Assembly: GCA_029379385.1 (NCBI GenBank)
Contig: CM055615.1
Span: 186,001-250,000 of the forward strand
DNA: 64,000 bases
Direction of reading: 5' to 3'
Source of the DNA: Quillaja saponaria
Taxonomy: Eukaryota > Streptophyta > Magnoliopsida > Fabales > Quillajaceae
Shown here: one piece after another, positions 23,381 to 43,300 of the stretch
How positions within the stretch are numbered: position 1 is the stretch's first letter
How the letters are laid out: every line of letters begins with the position of its first letter
Program-made: the position numbers and the translations under genes
The notes under the pieces: generated by a model
Database searches by the model: none
Seen by the model: the letters and a program-made list of their open reading frames with translations, nothing else
Told to the model about the DNA's origin: nothing

Positions 23381-25256
23381 ATAAGATATACTATTATAAT
23401 TTACTTTTATATAAAGAGAGATTTGTCTGTGAAATCTAAATAGAAAGTGGACAAAATGTAAAAAGTTACCAGTTATGAAGAAAAATAATATCGATAGAAT
23501 ACATGTGAGTGACACATGAAAATTATTCCGTTAGTTTAGATGAAAAAGTTATATTCTCATTTTCAAACTACTGGAAGTCTAGTATAATATATTAAACTAA
23601 ATGTATAAAATTCAAACCACGTGAAGTAAAGTCATTTAAAAAGCTCCCAAAAAAAAATTCAACTTTATTGTTTATTTCTTTGTATTTATAAGTTTTGTAT
23701 TATTTATGTGTAAATATATAAAAATAAAGTTTTCCTTTATTATGTTTTATTTATTTATTAGTCAGATAGTATCCAAACCAGCTTACAAGCATATTGACTA
23801 ATTCACTCCTCTGATTCGGTTAAAGGCAAGCTATCTACATCGAGATTAAAAAATTTATAAGGATTTTATTTTTCAAAATCTCCCTGAAAATATGCAAATT
23901 CATGAAGTCAATAGAGAGACATACTTTCTTAATCACTAAACCAACCCTTTAGATAATTAAATCTTTTTCAATTTTGATTTCACCTTAACTTAGGAGTAAT
24001 TTGACTCTTGATAGAAGTTGTTTAAAGAAAATCATTTTTCAACCGCAGATTATAACCTTCGATCTTTTAATTAGGGTTTTGTTCCCAAGATTACAAAACT
24101 ACACATTAAATTTTTTTTAAAAGCAACTTCTTTCTAATTATACTTAATTTGCAAATATTAAAGTCAAATAGGGACTTGGAATACAAATATAGAAAAACAA
24201 AAAGTAAATGAAAAAACTTCATATTAAGTTCATAACTGATCAATAAACCTTCAACAACAAAAAAAAAAAAAAAAAAAATGGTAAGTAATTTTTAATGGAT
24301 ACTCCATACTCCATGTATACCCCATCCATGTGCTTGAGGTTGTTGCCATTGATACTCCATACTCACAAGATATTGATAATTACAAGTCTAGGAAGAAAGA
24401 TTGAATTCTTTATAAAGCCATCCCAAAGTGTCATGGAGAATTTGATTTGTCATACATGCACCTATTGATATCAACTGTGATTTTAATTTATTATGTATTG
24501 GGTAATTACCATATTTATTATACATTAATAAGTGCACTTAAAACATCTACTAAAAAAAAGTTAGAATTATACCAAATAAGGGGTCATCATGTTCAAATCA
24601 AATTGAAAGGGAAATTTGATATTGTTTTGGTAATGTAAGTGAAACCTTTTCCTTATTCCTATCAAATCAAATCCAAAAGTATGTCATCTATATGTACACA
24701 AGAAATACAATTCAGTTTGCAACAAAGTAATTTGTGCCTAACCAAAAGTATAGTAATTTGATTCTATGAATCTTTGAAAGAGAATCGAATCAAATAAGTT
24801 ATATTGAGTGACAACAACGTATTTGAAGAGAGATGAGGTTGGCTCGCCATTGCTAAAAGGCCAAAAAGCAAAAGGGTAGACAAACTTTGTTTTTTTTTTC
24901 TTCCCAAAATTTCTTTTTCTAATTAAGGTCGAAGAATATATATATATAACTCATTCCTCCCAACCAACTTGAGGTAATCTTTAAGTAGCCCAGTAGTAAA
25001 TTGAGGAATAAGTTGTTGACATTAAACATAATAGTCTATCATAAATAAATTTATAAATATGCTTTGATAGTCATGAATACAATATATAAGAGCATTGACC
25101 TCTTGTGAGTGTGAAATTATGTATTTTTATTCTATTTTCAATATGGTAAAATAGATTGCGAGACATCTAAAAAAGGTTTTATGTAACTATGGGAACTGTG
25201 GCAACATTGCATCATGTGACAGACTTGTGTGTTTTACAAAAGTCACTTGTCTAAGA
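23381..25256. other. Intergenic A/T-rich stretch
   Basis: No supported gene. It contains a 19-base poly-A tract near 24260 and a short duplicated motif GATACTCCATACTC (24297 and 24350). Confidence 0.4.
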
Positions 25257-25259
25257 GAA

Positions 25260-26150
25260 CACTACAAGAAAAAGAATTACCCGTAGTGGATAGTGGAAAA
25301 AAATATAGTAGAAACATTCACGACGAGTAATTACCGTAGATAGATCCGTCATAAACAACATCACTAATAGCTAGTGTTTAAGACGATATGAACTGTGAAC
25401 ACCATCGAGAATAATTTACTATTTACTATAAGCATTTCACTATCTTAAACTGGCGAGTACCCACCGTGGATAAGTTTGGCACATTGTGGATAAGTTTGGT
25501 GTGTATTCAAGACAGGCAGATACCTGTCCTGTATCTTTTTCTATATATTTTACCATTGATCGTGTAAAAAATCAACGCAAGAATCTGAAAAATACATGTC
25601 ACACTCAACCCATATTGAATTTTTTTCTAGAAACAATGACTGCAAATAAAAGAAAAAAAGGCATTCAGAATGAGAAATAGGGAAGGGATAAGATGAATCA
25701 AGTTGAAATGGAAGGGATGAGATGAATGAGAAATAGGGAGTCACTCGCCTTTGTGAATTTGGGGAGGAAGAATGAAATAGGGAGTTAGGGTTCTCTAAGT
25801 CGTTGTAATAGGCAAACTAAAATTGTATCCTGAATTAGAGATGAAGAATTCCCTTTTAATAATAATAATAAAATTAAAAAAAGTAAAAAAAACTTATCCA
25901 TAACAGGTAGAAATACCATCATGGATGTGTGGAACATATAATATTTGTTTAAAAATGAGTGACTTTTATATCAACGACAGGCACCTACCCGTCGTAAATA
26001 AATATAGTACTATCTCGAATATAAATAAATCATGTGTTAATATTAAATTGGAAGACTTTTAGTTATTGTATTATTCGAGATGGTATAATGCTATTGTATC
26101 TAAGACGATATTTTTCTATCACGAATAACTTCTTTTCTTATATTGTAGGG
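25260..26150. mobile_element. Non-autonomous CACTA-like element, about 0.9 kb
   Basis: The left end reads CACTACAAGAAAAAGAATTA. The right end, read in reverse complement, is CCCTACAATATAAGAAAAGA, which matches if a short insertion is allowed. Between them are repeated short motifs of the TACCCGTCGT / ATTACCGTAG / TACCCACCGTGG kind on both strands and two AAGACGATAT blocks near the ends (25381 and 26101), consistent with subterminal repeats. No transposase sequence is present. A clean 3-bp target duplication was not found, so the right end is less secure. Confidence 0.6.
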
Positions 26151-26159
26151 TCTAGATAT

Positions 26160-29100
26160 TGAACATTGACATAGACAATAAGGAATTAGGGTGAAGGTTG
26201 TTAAAAGATCTCAAAGTCTCATATTAATTATATGGAGTCATGTGCAAGTATAGTATACAAGCAAAGAAGTCGAGGGGAGGATTGTCAAACATTAGAAAAT
26301 TAAAGTACTCATGGTCTATTAAGGGATTTGAATTAGAGAAGCAATAACACTTGTGTCAAAATTCAAATGACACATGCATTTAACAGATACCCATTGGAAA
26401 TTTATAATTCTCAAGTTTAACTATTTATAATGGGAGTTATAATCTTGATAAAATATTTTACCAGAGTATAACACCTTCACAATTTACATAAATTATAAAC
26501 TAAAATATTTCTTGATTTTAATTCCATTGTTAAGGAAACCCTTTATCGTGAATTACCATGATTAACAATTACATAAATTGGGAAACTTGTTCTTGTTTTT
26601 AATGATTCAAAATGATAATAAATAATAAAAATTATCATCTCCAATATGTGGTGCATGTGCACAAGTGCTACAAGTAACTCTAACACCTATGCTAGGTACA
26701 CATTTTTCCATTATAATTATCTGTGCTACTTTGACCAACTATTGTACCAATATTTTCGTCTATATATATAATGGGAAGGCATGTGTTGGTTAAAATAATT
26801 TGAGTTGGATTTATCAATGCAGAATTTTAATTTTCTCCAGTCAAACACAATGATGAAAGGAAAGTATTGGAAACTGAGGCAAACATTGTCTTTATCAATC
26901 TCAAGCATTAAAAAGAGAAGTGATTCAGCAAGTTTATCTAAATCCAATTTCTTCTCTTTTTTTTTGTCACATTTGAAGTTTTCAACTTCTCTTCATTTTC
27001 TAGAAGAGCATATTATATTTCCTCGTTACTCAATGTATGTGGTTTTAGTCTATGGAAAACTAGACATTTATTTTAGTTCATTAAAAAGATTTATATTAAA
27101 CTTTAAACTGCACAACATAAATAATTTTTTTTCATAAAATCACACTATTACTTTTCAATTTTAAGATTATACAAGTTAAAATTCTGAATTGATTCAATTA
27201 CTGAAAACTATCTCCCTTATGGTGAAACAAGAGTCATATTTATTAAAATACTAGTCAATACCTTTTACCCTCCGCGATTTTTACGTTTTTTGAACAAAAT
27301 TGTCAATATTTACTATTAGTTGAACAAAGTCAAAAATAACAAATGTCATATCTAACAAATTATGAGTTAATTTTTGATTTATTGATATAATCATAAATAG
27401 AATTACAGCACATCAATCTACTGATTAAACTAAATAGTGATGTTAGTTTTAGTAACATATATTAATGTTTGACGGTATGAAAATTTGATAAATTGTTAAT
27501 ACATAAAATATTAATTAAAAAATTACTATATAGTTATTTTATACTATATTATATAGCACGTGCCTATATAAATGCATCAATAATATTGAGCTTTGAAATT
27601 TACCAATCTTAGAACCGTACCAAAATTGTCCTCAAATTGCTTCAAGTGGCTTCCACATACCTCAAATTGCCTCAAATTGTTTGACTTTTAAATATTTATA
27701 ATACTTAAATATTATTAAGTTAATTTTTTTTTAAATGCTCTTTCTAATACTTTAAAAGATATGGATGCTTTTAGAAATGTATTAGGTAATAGTTTTAAAA
27801 ATTTGTTGTGATTTTTAAAAATTAAAAATATAAAAATAATTTATTAATTTTAAAAATTATCAAATATATTTTTTAATTAATTTATAAATTATTTAATTTC
27901 TCTTCTTAACTATGTTTTATATTAATAATTTTTATTTTATTTTTCTAAATTTACAATAACTTAAGATTTTTTTTATCAAATAATTTGACTGTTTTTATCG
28001 ACAATAATTTTTATAAACAATTTACCATGCAAAATTATTATAATTTGCTAACAATTATTTTTTACAGCAAGTCACATCAATTTTTAAAATTTTCTTAAAA
28101 GTTGATAGCATGCAATTAATACCTCACACATTAGCTTGAAACAAAACTACTTAATATGATTATTTGTGCCGGAGGGCTCAATATCATTGCAACATTCATC
28201 ATTTAAATTAAGAAGGATTAGGCTTGTAGCTATCAAGCCAGCGCCTAACACGACAAACAAAAGTTAATGAAGCAAAACAAAGGGAAACAAAAGAAATAAG
28301 AAATAATAAATTGTTGGATAATAGGCAATTGGGTTTTTTGAGCTCTTTCCAATACTTTCAATGCCAACATGGTTGTCATTTCCAAATGATGGGGGGAGAT
28401 TAGTGTTTTTGTAATCTATCCATTAGGAAGAAAATAAAAGCCACTATACTCAAATCACTCATAGTTTGACCAATATAGTGTCTGTGGAGCGCTGATGTTC
28501 ACTCTTTGTGATGACTCACTTATTTATATGAGAAAACTGTCCACATAATAAATAGAGATAATTTGAATTAAATATGAATGAATATTATTTAGATCAAATA
28601 TCTGATGAGATCAACCTAATAGATCAAATTGCCATTCCTACTTTAGGAAATTATACAAGAAAATTGCTCCATATAAAAGAGTTTCTCTTATATTGAGGTG
28701 AGTCCGAACTCATTTACTTCCATTTAAATATAAGAAAAAAGAAAAAAAAGACTTGATCGCCAAGATTTATCACCTGCTAAATTTGTGGTGCTGCATGGGA
28801 CACTGGATAGGTACAGGAGCATAAATAAATCAAGAACAATTTCTGGTGAACAATGGGAAAAAGGCATTAAGGGAAACCAAACCAATGGAGTGCCGTCTTA
28901 AATGGATGTCACTTGTTTTATTTGACAAAAGACAAACATGCAAGATTCCCTAGAGCTAACCCTCTAAAGGAGAGATTATCAAAGAAAGAAAGATCTAGAA
29001 AGGCCTGCACTTGATGGATCATCTTATTGCAAATTTCAATCACCAAAATTAGAGAAAGGAGAAGGAGAGAGAAGATATTACCAAAACAATCATTCAAATT

Positions 29101-30100
29101 CAAGTTACGAGGCAACTTCATGATGATTCAATCTGAATGAAGAATGGATAATGGTGGCCAACAAATTACCCAATGTCTACCACCTTTGCATCAACCATTA
29201 TAGTTCACATAATAATTGGACACGACACACAAGCCAACAGAGGACACATCCTTTTCTGTTTTCCAAATGATGATTCTTTGTATGGTTCTAGATTCAAAGC
29301 AAGACCACAAGTGTAGCCCATTATCATGCAGATTCATGCCCATTCTCATCACCAACAGTTAACATTATGAACCTGATGCTATACAGCTCCATCACAAACA
29401 ACCATAGTGGTATATAGTTAATTAACATATTACATGTCAAACCCAGGTCTGTATCCCAATAATAATACAGCTGAAAATCCTCTAGTTCATATTGACATAG
29501 ATAGGTGCCATGTAACCATAACAATCATAACAAACAAATACCCTTTCTTCTACCTACGAATACTGACAGACATAACGTGTCTGCCATAATACAAAAGCTA
29601 TGGATAGGTGAGGATTAGCTCCAATCTCAAGCAATAGCTCCAGGACAAGTACATCTTACCAGCCAGTTGAGATGGCCAATGCCTAGCTTTATCAGGCCCA
29701 TAGTCTCCATGCAAAAAAGGGGGCCTTGTAAAGAACAAGAGACAATGGTTTTCCAACAAAATTTATGTATGGGAAGGTGGATGACTAAAAGGCTGGTGGG
29801 TAGAACACAAACTACAAGACATCCACATTTCTTTCATAAGAATATACTTTGAGTGTTACATTGTCCGGTTCAACATTGTCAACAAGAAAAGACACAGAAG
29901 ATTTGAGGTGTGGTTAAAACAGGACTGGAATCATACATGTCACACCGTGGCTCCAAGGCACCGTTTTACGTGACAACTGTAGGTACACACAAGATGTATA
30001 CAGTCCTTCATGACTCCCTTGGAACCCACCAGGTAAACAGGCCCTGTCTGACAGGAGACCAAATAATCATCGCAAAAGAGAGCAAACCCAAAATATAAGA
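26160..30100. other. Gene desert downstream of the CPK13-type gene
   Basis: No supported gene. From 26.2 to 28.7 kb it is A/T-rich. From 28.8 to 30.1 kb the composition is more balanced, and part of it may be the 3' untranslated region of the kinase gene transcribed leftwards. A CTCAAATTG word recurs three times at 27632-27681. Confidence 0.4.
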
Positions 30101-30152
30101 GGAATATTACACTATTTCATACGAATAGATTGAACATGGGCTTCAGTAGATA

Positions 30153-35629
<5,477 letters not shown>

Positions 35630-35709
35630 TACAAAAACAGCTTGATCTCCCTCTACTGATCTTGCAAAACCTCAACTACAACAAGCTACAGTTTCACATG
35701 ATAATGCGG

Positions 35710-35724
35710 AAACCCTAACCCTAG
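35710..35724. promoter_or_regulatory. Telo-box in the CPK13 leader
   Basis: AAACCCTAACCCTAG lies about 80 bp upstream of the start codon. Telo-boxes (AAACCCTAA) are common near plant transcription starts and are bound by TRB-type factors. The function here is inferred from the motif alone. Confidence 0.5.
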
Positions 35725-35844
35725 GAAAGAGAAAGTACAGAGAGCCGTGAAATCAACCACAACTATCAAAGCTAGTGTTGCAGAGAAAGGGTGAGGGTAC
35801 AGTGAAATTAGTAACGGCTCAGATACTTTAGTAGTGAGCTCGTC

Positions 35845-35853
35845 TTTTTTATA
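35845..35853 (-). promoter_or_regulatory. Possible TATA box of the CPK13 gene
   Basis: On the coding strand TATAAAAAA lies about 215 bp upstream of the ATG. It predicts transcription starting near 35820, with the telo-box inside the leader. Confidence 0.4.
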
Positions 35854-35859
35854 CTTACT

Positions 35860-38800
35860 TTATAATTTCATTTTTTTCAATTTTTTTTTTTAAATTTTAA
35901 AATTGTTCTTCTTTGAGTAGAAGACTGAGAGTTTTGTCGGCTAATCGAAGGGGTCGAATGGTCGGAACGGGACGGAGGATGGGAACAGAAAGAGAAGTTT
36001 GTTAATTGTTGGGGTTTATTTGTTGGTTTCTACAGTTGTTTTATTTTTGGGCGTATTTCAAACGAACCCCTAGGAAGAGACAGAATGATAAGCACTAAAT
36101 ATATAATATTGTCTTTATAATGATGCCCCTATAGTTGTAGTAAATTGGTTCTATGCCCTTTCTTTTATAGTTTTAACTTTTATTACTATTTTATTTTTCA
36201 ATATTAATATGTAAAATATGGGATCTATCCTATTCTACTAACTTTCAATTGAGCTAACATTTTGTTAAGAATTATTTTCCTGATAAATTTTTTTATTCAA
36301 CTTATAAATAATGTCTCATTTTATCAAATTCCTTGTCTAAACTCATTGTCAATACATATCTACATATACTTGTCGTCTACACGTATATATGTGTGTTATG
36401 TATATTTTTTTTACCTTAAATTAATTTAATTTGAGAACAAAATTGTATATTAAAATGGTGTGAGAGAGTAGAAAAGTGAGAAATTGGAAATTGTTGTATA
36501 GTACATGATGAGATTACTGTTTAATAGTTATAAGTGATTGGATGAATTTTATTTATTGAATTTATTTGTAAATAATTAATAGATGTATATTATATAATAG
36601 GATATAATAAGGGATCTTTCACTTTTATAATAGTATAGATGTAGATATAAAATATCTTCTTCCAACTGAGTGTTTTATCAAATTGGATAATTGATATATA
36701 AAAGTGTAGGTGTTCGTTATGCCAAATTGCTCAACCTGCTAGTACTCGGCTCATCTGGTGATTTGGCATTTTCTCGTTGTCTCGATTCCTGAACTACAAG
36801 GACAAGAGTAGGTATTGGGGGTGACATCTCTAATCCTTTAGACGATCAAGTCAGTAAATGAAGTATGAAGACAAGACGAGCTCTTAGAGATCTATTGAAA
36901 ATGACCTGATGTCGTGAAAATTTTTCTTTGTAAATTGAGCTATTTTCATTTGAATTATTCTACTAATTCTAATTATTTATTAAAGTAATAATATAAAATA
37001 TATATATATATATATATACCATTTTATCTTTATTTTGTGATAAAATAAAAAGATTTTCTATGAAATTATTATAGTTTTATATATTTCAATAACAAAAACT
37101 CATGTCTAGTAATTCTTCTAATATAAATAAGTTTAAAATAAAATAATAAATAGATGTGATCCATATTTAGCCAAATCAAACCAAGCATGAATAACTAATA
37201 ACAAGCATATGTCTAAGCTACATCCTAAAAAAGCAAACAAGCAAGTCCATGTACATAGAAGTTTTAGTTTCTCTTACAACATGAATTAGATTAGCAAATA
37301 GAATCAAAATTGAAGGATCAAAACATAAATAACCAGTAATCAAAGGAGTGTATAAAGAATAAGAAAAAGAGAAAAGATTTGTGGTAGAATTAAGAAGGAA
37401 GATGCCATGTGCTGTCTCTTTAAAATGAAATCGAAGGGGCCTTCTTGTCTGTCTTCTTTTATGTTTGTTAGTGTTAAAGTCTGAGTGGGTCTCATTTGAT
37501 ACTCTCTGACAACCGGCTTTTCTGTTCTGTTCTCAATTCTCATGTTGCTTGCATTTTCAGAGCTTGTGTTTGAAGATGCATATTTATCATTTTGGTTAAG
37601 CCTAAAGAATCAATTATGAGTCAGCTATTCCTTTTTGAACATTTGAGTTTCTTTGATCAATGGGGTCTTGTATTGATTTGAGTTGGGATGATAATGTGAT
37701 TCATTAGTTCGGATATCTGATCTAATAAATTTGAATAAATTTGCTTATAATTAAACACTCTACAAATTGAATTAGATCCTTATCAAAACATGATTCGTTA
37801 GGTTGAATTGGTTCGAAATTCAGATCTTTTAGTGAATCAATATATAATCATGTGAAATGCTTAGAAAAAAAAATATACAAGTTCAATTTCAATTTTTCAT
37901 TGTCATATATATCTAATCAGATTTTTATTATTTTAATTTAATCTTAACAGGATTCATCTCATTGGTCATATATAAGTTTAGGAATATGATTCATGTTTTA
38001 TTTCTTTCCAATTTCTTCTTACACAAAATGAAAATGAAATGCATATTTTTTCATGTGATTGGAATGAATTTTTTAAAATGAATTATTACTGAGTCTCGAG
38101 CTATTATATTAAATGGAAAAAAGATAAATCATCATATAAAAGTTGCAATCAAATAGTTTAAATAGTTGTTAACTAATTGTTAATTCAGTAAAGTAAAGGC
38201 TTATTGAAAATTTTATCACTGTTTCAACCAGTCAAATGTTATCATAATTTTTACTGTAGACAACTTTTATGTGGAAAAAGAAGAGATTTTCAAATCTTAA
38301 AATAATTTGCAGAAGTTAAAACATTTTAATTTTAAACTCCATCATTAAATTTTACTTTAAATTAAGTAATTGATTGTCTAAGAAGTGTAATATGATTATG
38401 TGCTTCTGTGTTTTCTTTGGCGTGAGCTATTCTCGACTCACAAAGTTTACTGATATTATTGTGCAGCAAAATATAGAGTGATAATAGAAAGAAAAAAAAA
38501 ATCACTAAAAAGCAAGTCCAATAGGCCCAAAATAAACAAAGACACTTTATGGGCTTTGTGCATTTCACAACAAAGGAGATGGGGGAATAGAAAACTCCGA
38601 AGATGTCAACATTATTTACACGAAAAATATCCAAATCACAAATATAGACCAAGTTAAAACTATGGGACTTTAGAAATTGATTTAGTAATCAAGAATGTAT
38701 TTTTTGTAAATTAATTTTATAGATTTAAATCTTCTTATACAATATGAAAATAAAATTCTCGTAAATTTCTTAATTATATCTTTAACCAGACAGTTAAAAT

Positions 38801-40230
38801 TATATAAAAATCTAAAAAAATGACCTAAGGGTCACTAATGTGAGTAAATAAAATAAAATAACATAAAATTCTCATAAATTTTTTATTTATGTTTTTAACC
38901 AGACAAAAGAGATAAGTTAGTTAAAAACACCACCTGGCCGTTAAAACAAACTACATGAAAGATTGGATTGCACTTTTGTACTTATTTTAACTACAAGTAT
39001 ATATTATATTTTGTGCAAATGCAATAAAGATTGTCCAGCTAACATCTAGCTGAAGCTTTGGTATATATGAAAGCCTATTGTTGGAAAAATTGATGTGATC
39101 GTGTAGTTTTCAGAATGATGGTTGCACCAAAAATAGGGAAAGCATTATAATGAGGAATGTGCATAAACTTCTTTTATACGTAACCAAATTCTTTTCTCTT
39201 TTTTGCCACAAGAGTCTATCTTTTTTCTTTTTTTGTAAGTGTCAAACTAGGTGTTTTAATATCAATATTCAAAATTGGAAGAATCAATTTTAGTCTTTTA
39301 ACATGAATAAGTTAATTATTTTGTTCTTGTATCTTTCAGTATTTTTCAAAAGAAAAAAAAAAACTTAAAATTTTTTTGAAATCTCTCTTCAAATTTGAAA
39401 TTTATCATTGAAAAATGTAATCATAACAAAATTTCATTATTAGTCAAGTGATTTTGATGCGTGTAAGCGATACCAATTAATTGACTTTGCTTTGGGTGTG
39501 GAAAAAAATTATATGAAATTGACGTTGATTTATAGATTCTTTACAAACCAAAGGGCTCTGGGGTTCCGTCTGATGGGGGATAAAGGCTTGTTGCCCCATA
39601 CCATAACATTGTGGGTCCAAATCTAGTGTTTACATTCGGTCCAAAACTCGTCAACTTTTTCATTGGTTCACCAAATTTTAATATTCATTAATTTTGAGTA
39701 ACTTAGGGTCTCTTTTTAGAGATATCTCAAAATAATTTTGGTACTTAAGTTGTGTTTTGCATATCATATAAAAAAAATTGGATAACATATTTCTATCTTA
39801 TCCAATCTAATTAAGTGTTTGGTGCATATCAATATGTCATTCGATAGGACAAAAAAAATTTGAAGTGGGGATTTAATCATGTTGAAGCAATGCTTAAAAA
39901 TCTGACTGATTGTCGCACCAGATGACATCAAAAATATAGATGTTTTAAATAATTTATATATTATATAATTTTTTAAATAATTATAAATAATAAATACCTA
40001 AAAACACAATTCAATACTCATTAAATAATAAGAAAATCACATCAATAGTCACCTATAATTATTAATAGTTAATATGACAACTGATAGATTTATTGTGTAT
40101 CATAACATTTAACTTTCAACTTATGCATCAAAATAATAAAAGCAACATCAATATAGAATACAATTAACTAATCTTTAATATAAAATACAAATATTTCACT
40201 AATTCTTAATATAATTAATTGTCTTTAAAA
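35860..40230. other. Intergenic A/T-rich stretch
   Basis: No supported gene. A (TA)n tract lies at 37000-37018, and a small inverted repeat ATGCCAAAT / ATTTGGCAT lies at about 36719-36770. Everything else is A/T-rich with stops in all frames. Confidence 0.4.
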
Positions 40231-40385
40231 AAATGGTTTAGTTCAAACAAATCGACACCGGTTCTTTTGGTTTTTATTAGTTTTTACCAGTGCAAACACC
40301 AAAGCAATTCTTATGTAGGTTCAACCTAGTTCGATTTGTCTCTTGAACAACAATCCGGCCAGTTTGGTCTAATTTTTAAAATATT
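40230..40385. repeat. Possible eroded MITE end
   Basis: A GC-richer island with ACACCGGTTCTTTTGG, GGTTCAACC and CCGGCCAGTTTGGTC blocks ends in TTTTTAAAATATTG. It resembles the interior and right end of hAT-type MITEs in this genome. No matching left end or target duplication was found. Confidence 0.3.
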
Positions 40386-40389
40386 GTGT

Positions 40390-43300
40390 TAGAGTATGAT
40401 TATTCTACTTTTGAATGAGTGATGATATTATGACGAATAAAATAAAAGACTAATTGAGCAAAATAGAAAATTTTCAAGTTGCTGCAATCCTTTCCGCTTT
40501 ATCTGCCAACCCTTTTTCGTCACCGAAAAATAAAACAATTGAAAGTCAAAATTATTCCAAAAAAGTTTTTTCTTCATAAAAGACTGACTTTATTTTACTT
40601 GTCACTAAAATATTTTGGTTTCCTGATCATCAAACCAATCTCTTAAGGTGAATATAATCTATTTTCAAATAATTATAGATCATATATTATTATTTTTAAT
40701 ATATATTTTAGAAGGAAATAGATATCATTTTTGTCATTCTCATTTAGAGAAATTACAAGGAAAAAAATGTAGTTTATATTTTTATTTTTTTATTTTTTTG
40801 TGCTAAGACAATTATTTCAATTCATTAACAAAATATCAGATTAATTATATTTGTAGATTTCTCACTCTTTACAAGATACTAACCCCTCTAGCACTTCAAT
40901 GGTCACCCAAAATTGAAAAGATATAATAACTAATTATTAATATTATACAATTGTCAACTAAGTACTTGCAATTCACACTCACACGTGAAACACTTTTTTT
41001 TTATATGAAATGATGACTATCACATTTTATTTTATTCTACACGTTCTCTTACGTAGAAAAAACAAAAAGTTATATATTTATTTATATATATATTGAAAAA
41101 TGAAGAATTTTTGTTTTTATTTAACCTTATTGTCACATAAATTTGTGACCTCGCATTACTCTCCCGTATATTGTTGAACTAGCAACTGGCATGAAACACA
41201 TTCCTTAACCACAATAATAATTTGGTACTTTGTAAGCAAAAGACTTGAAGGATCTTGAAAACGGCACCATTAATTCTTTTTCCATGCATGCATGTGAAAA
41301 CCACAATTAAGATTACCATATATACATGTGACACTGGTGTACAATTTTATTATGTCGAGGATTACGAGGTTACTTTAATTAGTCATTAGCCGATAAAAGA
41401 GACTATATATATAACTACTTCCCAAAACAAACCACAAGTGTTTACAATTTTATTAATTAATTAACATGGTGACATCATCTAATTAAATTATTATTTTCCA
41501 GATAGGTCTAATCAATCTATTAACTTACAAAAGCAAAGACAATTTTTTTAATAATTAATAAGACTATAACATATAATAAGTTAGCTAGGTAGATTTTAAC
41601 TTGGATTTCATATTTAGTAAGTGCAAAAAAAAAGATTATGTTGAAAATGATGACGTAGATAAATTTGTAGTCATCATTACTATATTTTCTTTCTCTCTCG
41701 TGTCTAGTATTTTTTTTTTCTCACTTTTTATATCTTTAGACAAAATGTAAGAATCTAAAATAAAGTCTTTCATGATGTGTAAAGGCTGGAAAGACAAATA
41801 TATTTATTTTATTTTAGTAATTTATTAAAAATATCTATGAAAGCGCGTGTTCAGATTTTTTTTTGTAAAGTTAAAGTTTTTGTTTCCTTGTAATAGTTGT
41901 AGAGGAGGAAAATGTCAGGAAGAAGTTGGTACTTTAATCTATTTGGTCTTTATTATAAGAAGAGAAAGAAGTTGATACGTGAGTGAAAGAGAATGTGAGG
42001 GTAATTTTTGTAAAGTTAATTATTTTTTTTCTTTTTGGATTAGTAGTTAATCAAAAAAATTAAATACTTTTATAAAAAAAGAGATTGTAAGAAAATTTTC
42101 ATTTAAAATAGTATAGATAAATAATACTTCAAGAATGATATATGTGTCTTAATTATGGTGAGTGTAAGGAAACTAGATTGCATTGATTTTGGACTTGATC
42201 TAAGGTAATATATAGCAGTTTGGAATGCTTCTCCCCTTCCTCTGCCATATTGTACTTCCATTAATTCTCTTTAACTATTAAAAGCTTGGTGCCTTGGTGG
42301 ATAGATATTGTAAACAAATTTCAATTATTAGAGAATGCTTCTAAGTCTATTGCATTGACTTGTGTTATACTTAGGTGATCATGATACCTATTATTGGTAT
42401 CTAACTTTCAACATTTACCTTTTGACACATACTAATACTATTTTTTTTTGTAGTGAAAGAAATAATTTATTTTTGGACGAATGTTGATACTGTCTGTTCT
42501 TGTAGTGAAAGAATCCAATTTATTTTTATAGGAGTTTGTAAGAGTGCAAATAAAATCTTAGAGCAAGCGAACTCAAAGGCAACTCTAAAGAGTTTCTAAG
42601 TTGCAGATTGTTGAGATATTGTCAATTTTTATGGTGTTTGATACACTCTAATGCCATATATTTTTGAGTTGCTTTAGGTGACCTTTTATTCTTGGTTGAT
42701 CTATTTATAATTGATAATTTCATCTTTAGAAAAGAAAATAATAATTCTCCTTTGCTTGGACTTTTAAGTAGTTTATCAAAACCAAGTTTTTTTATGATGG
42801 GACAAGAATCAAGACCATGTGTGTAGAATTAGCAAAACGGAATGGAATTAATTAATGAAACTATGAAAGGAATAAAACTTAGAAAGATAGGGAATTTGTC
42901 AATCACGGAACTTTCTCGTCAAAAAGAAAAACAACATAAATTTTTCAGTTTCTCCGTATTTAAGTCTTATCATTGATCCTTCATGGAAATTCCATTAATG
43001 GTCAATGCAAAATTAGTTTTACCATCCCCCTTATTTTGGGTAATCCTATCATCCTATGTTGAAGCCTTTGAGCAAAACATATATAGATGCTTAAATCTAT
43101 AGATTTTTAACATCTTATTAATTCGATTAGTCAGAATTATTTAAAACTGAAATCTAAAATTTGAGTTCTTAACTATTAACACATGAATATTCTTCTTAAA
43201 AAAAGAATAAAAAAAATGAACAACCACTGTATGAGCGAAGTAAACAAAAATAGTTCTTAAAAAATTGATAAGAAAAATTTTACGAAAAAATAATAATTAA

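Noticed and set aside
42440..42530. TTCTTGTAGTG, the expected right end of a CACTA element
   Set aside because: It belongs to a local two-copy repeat (GTAGTGAAAGAA), and no matching left end or subterminal repeats are nearby.
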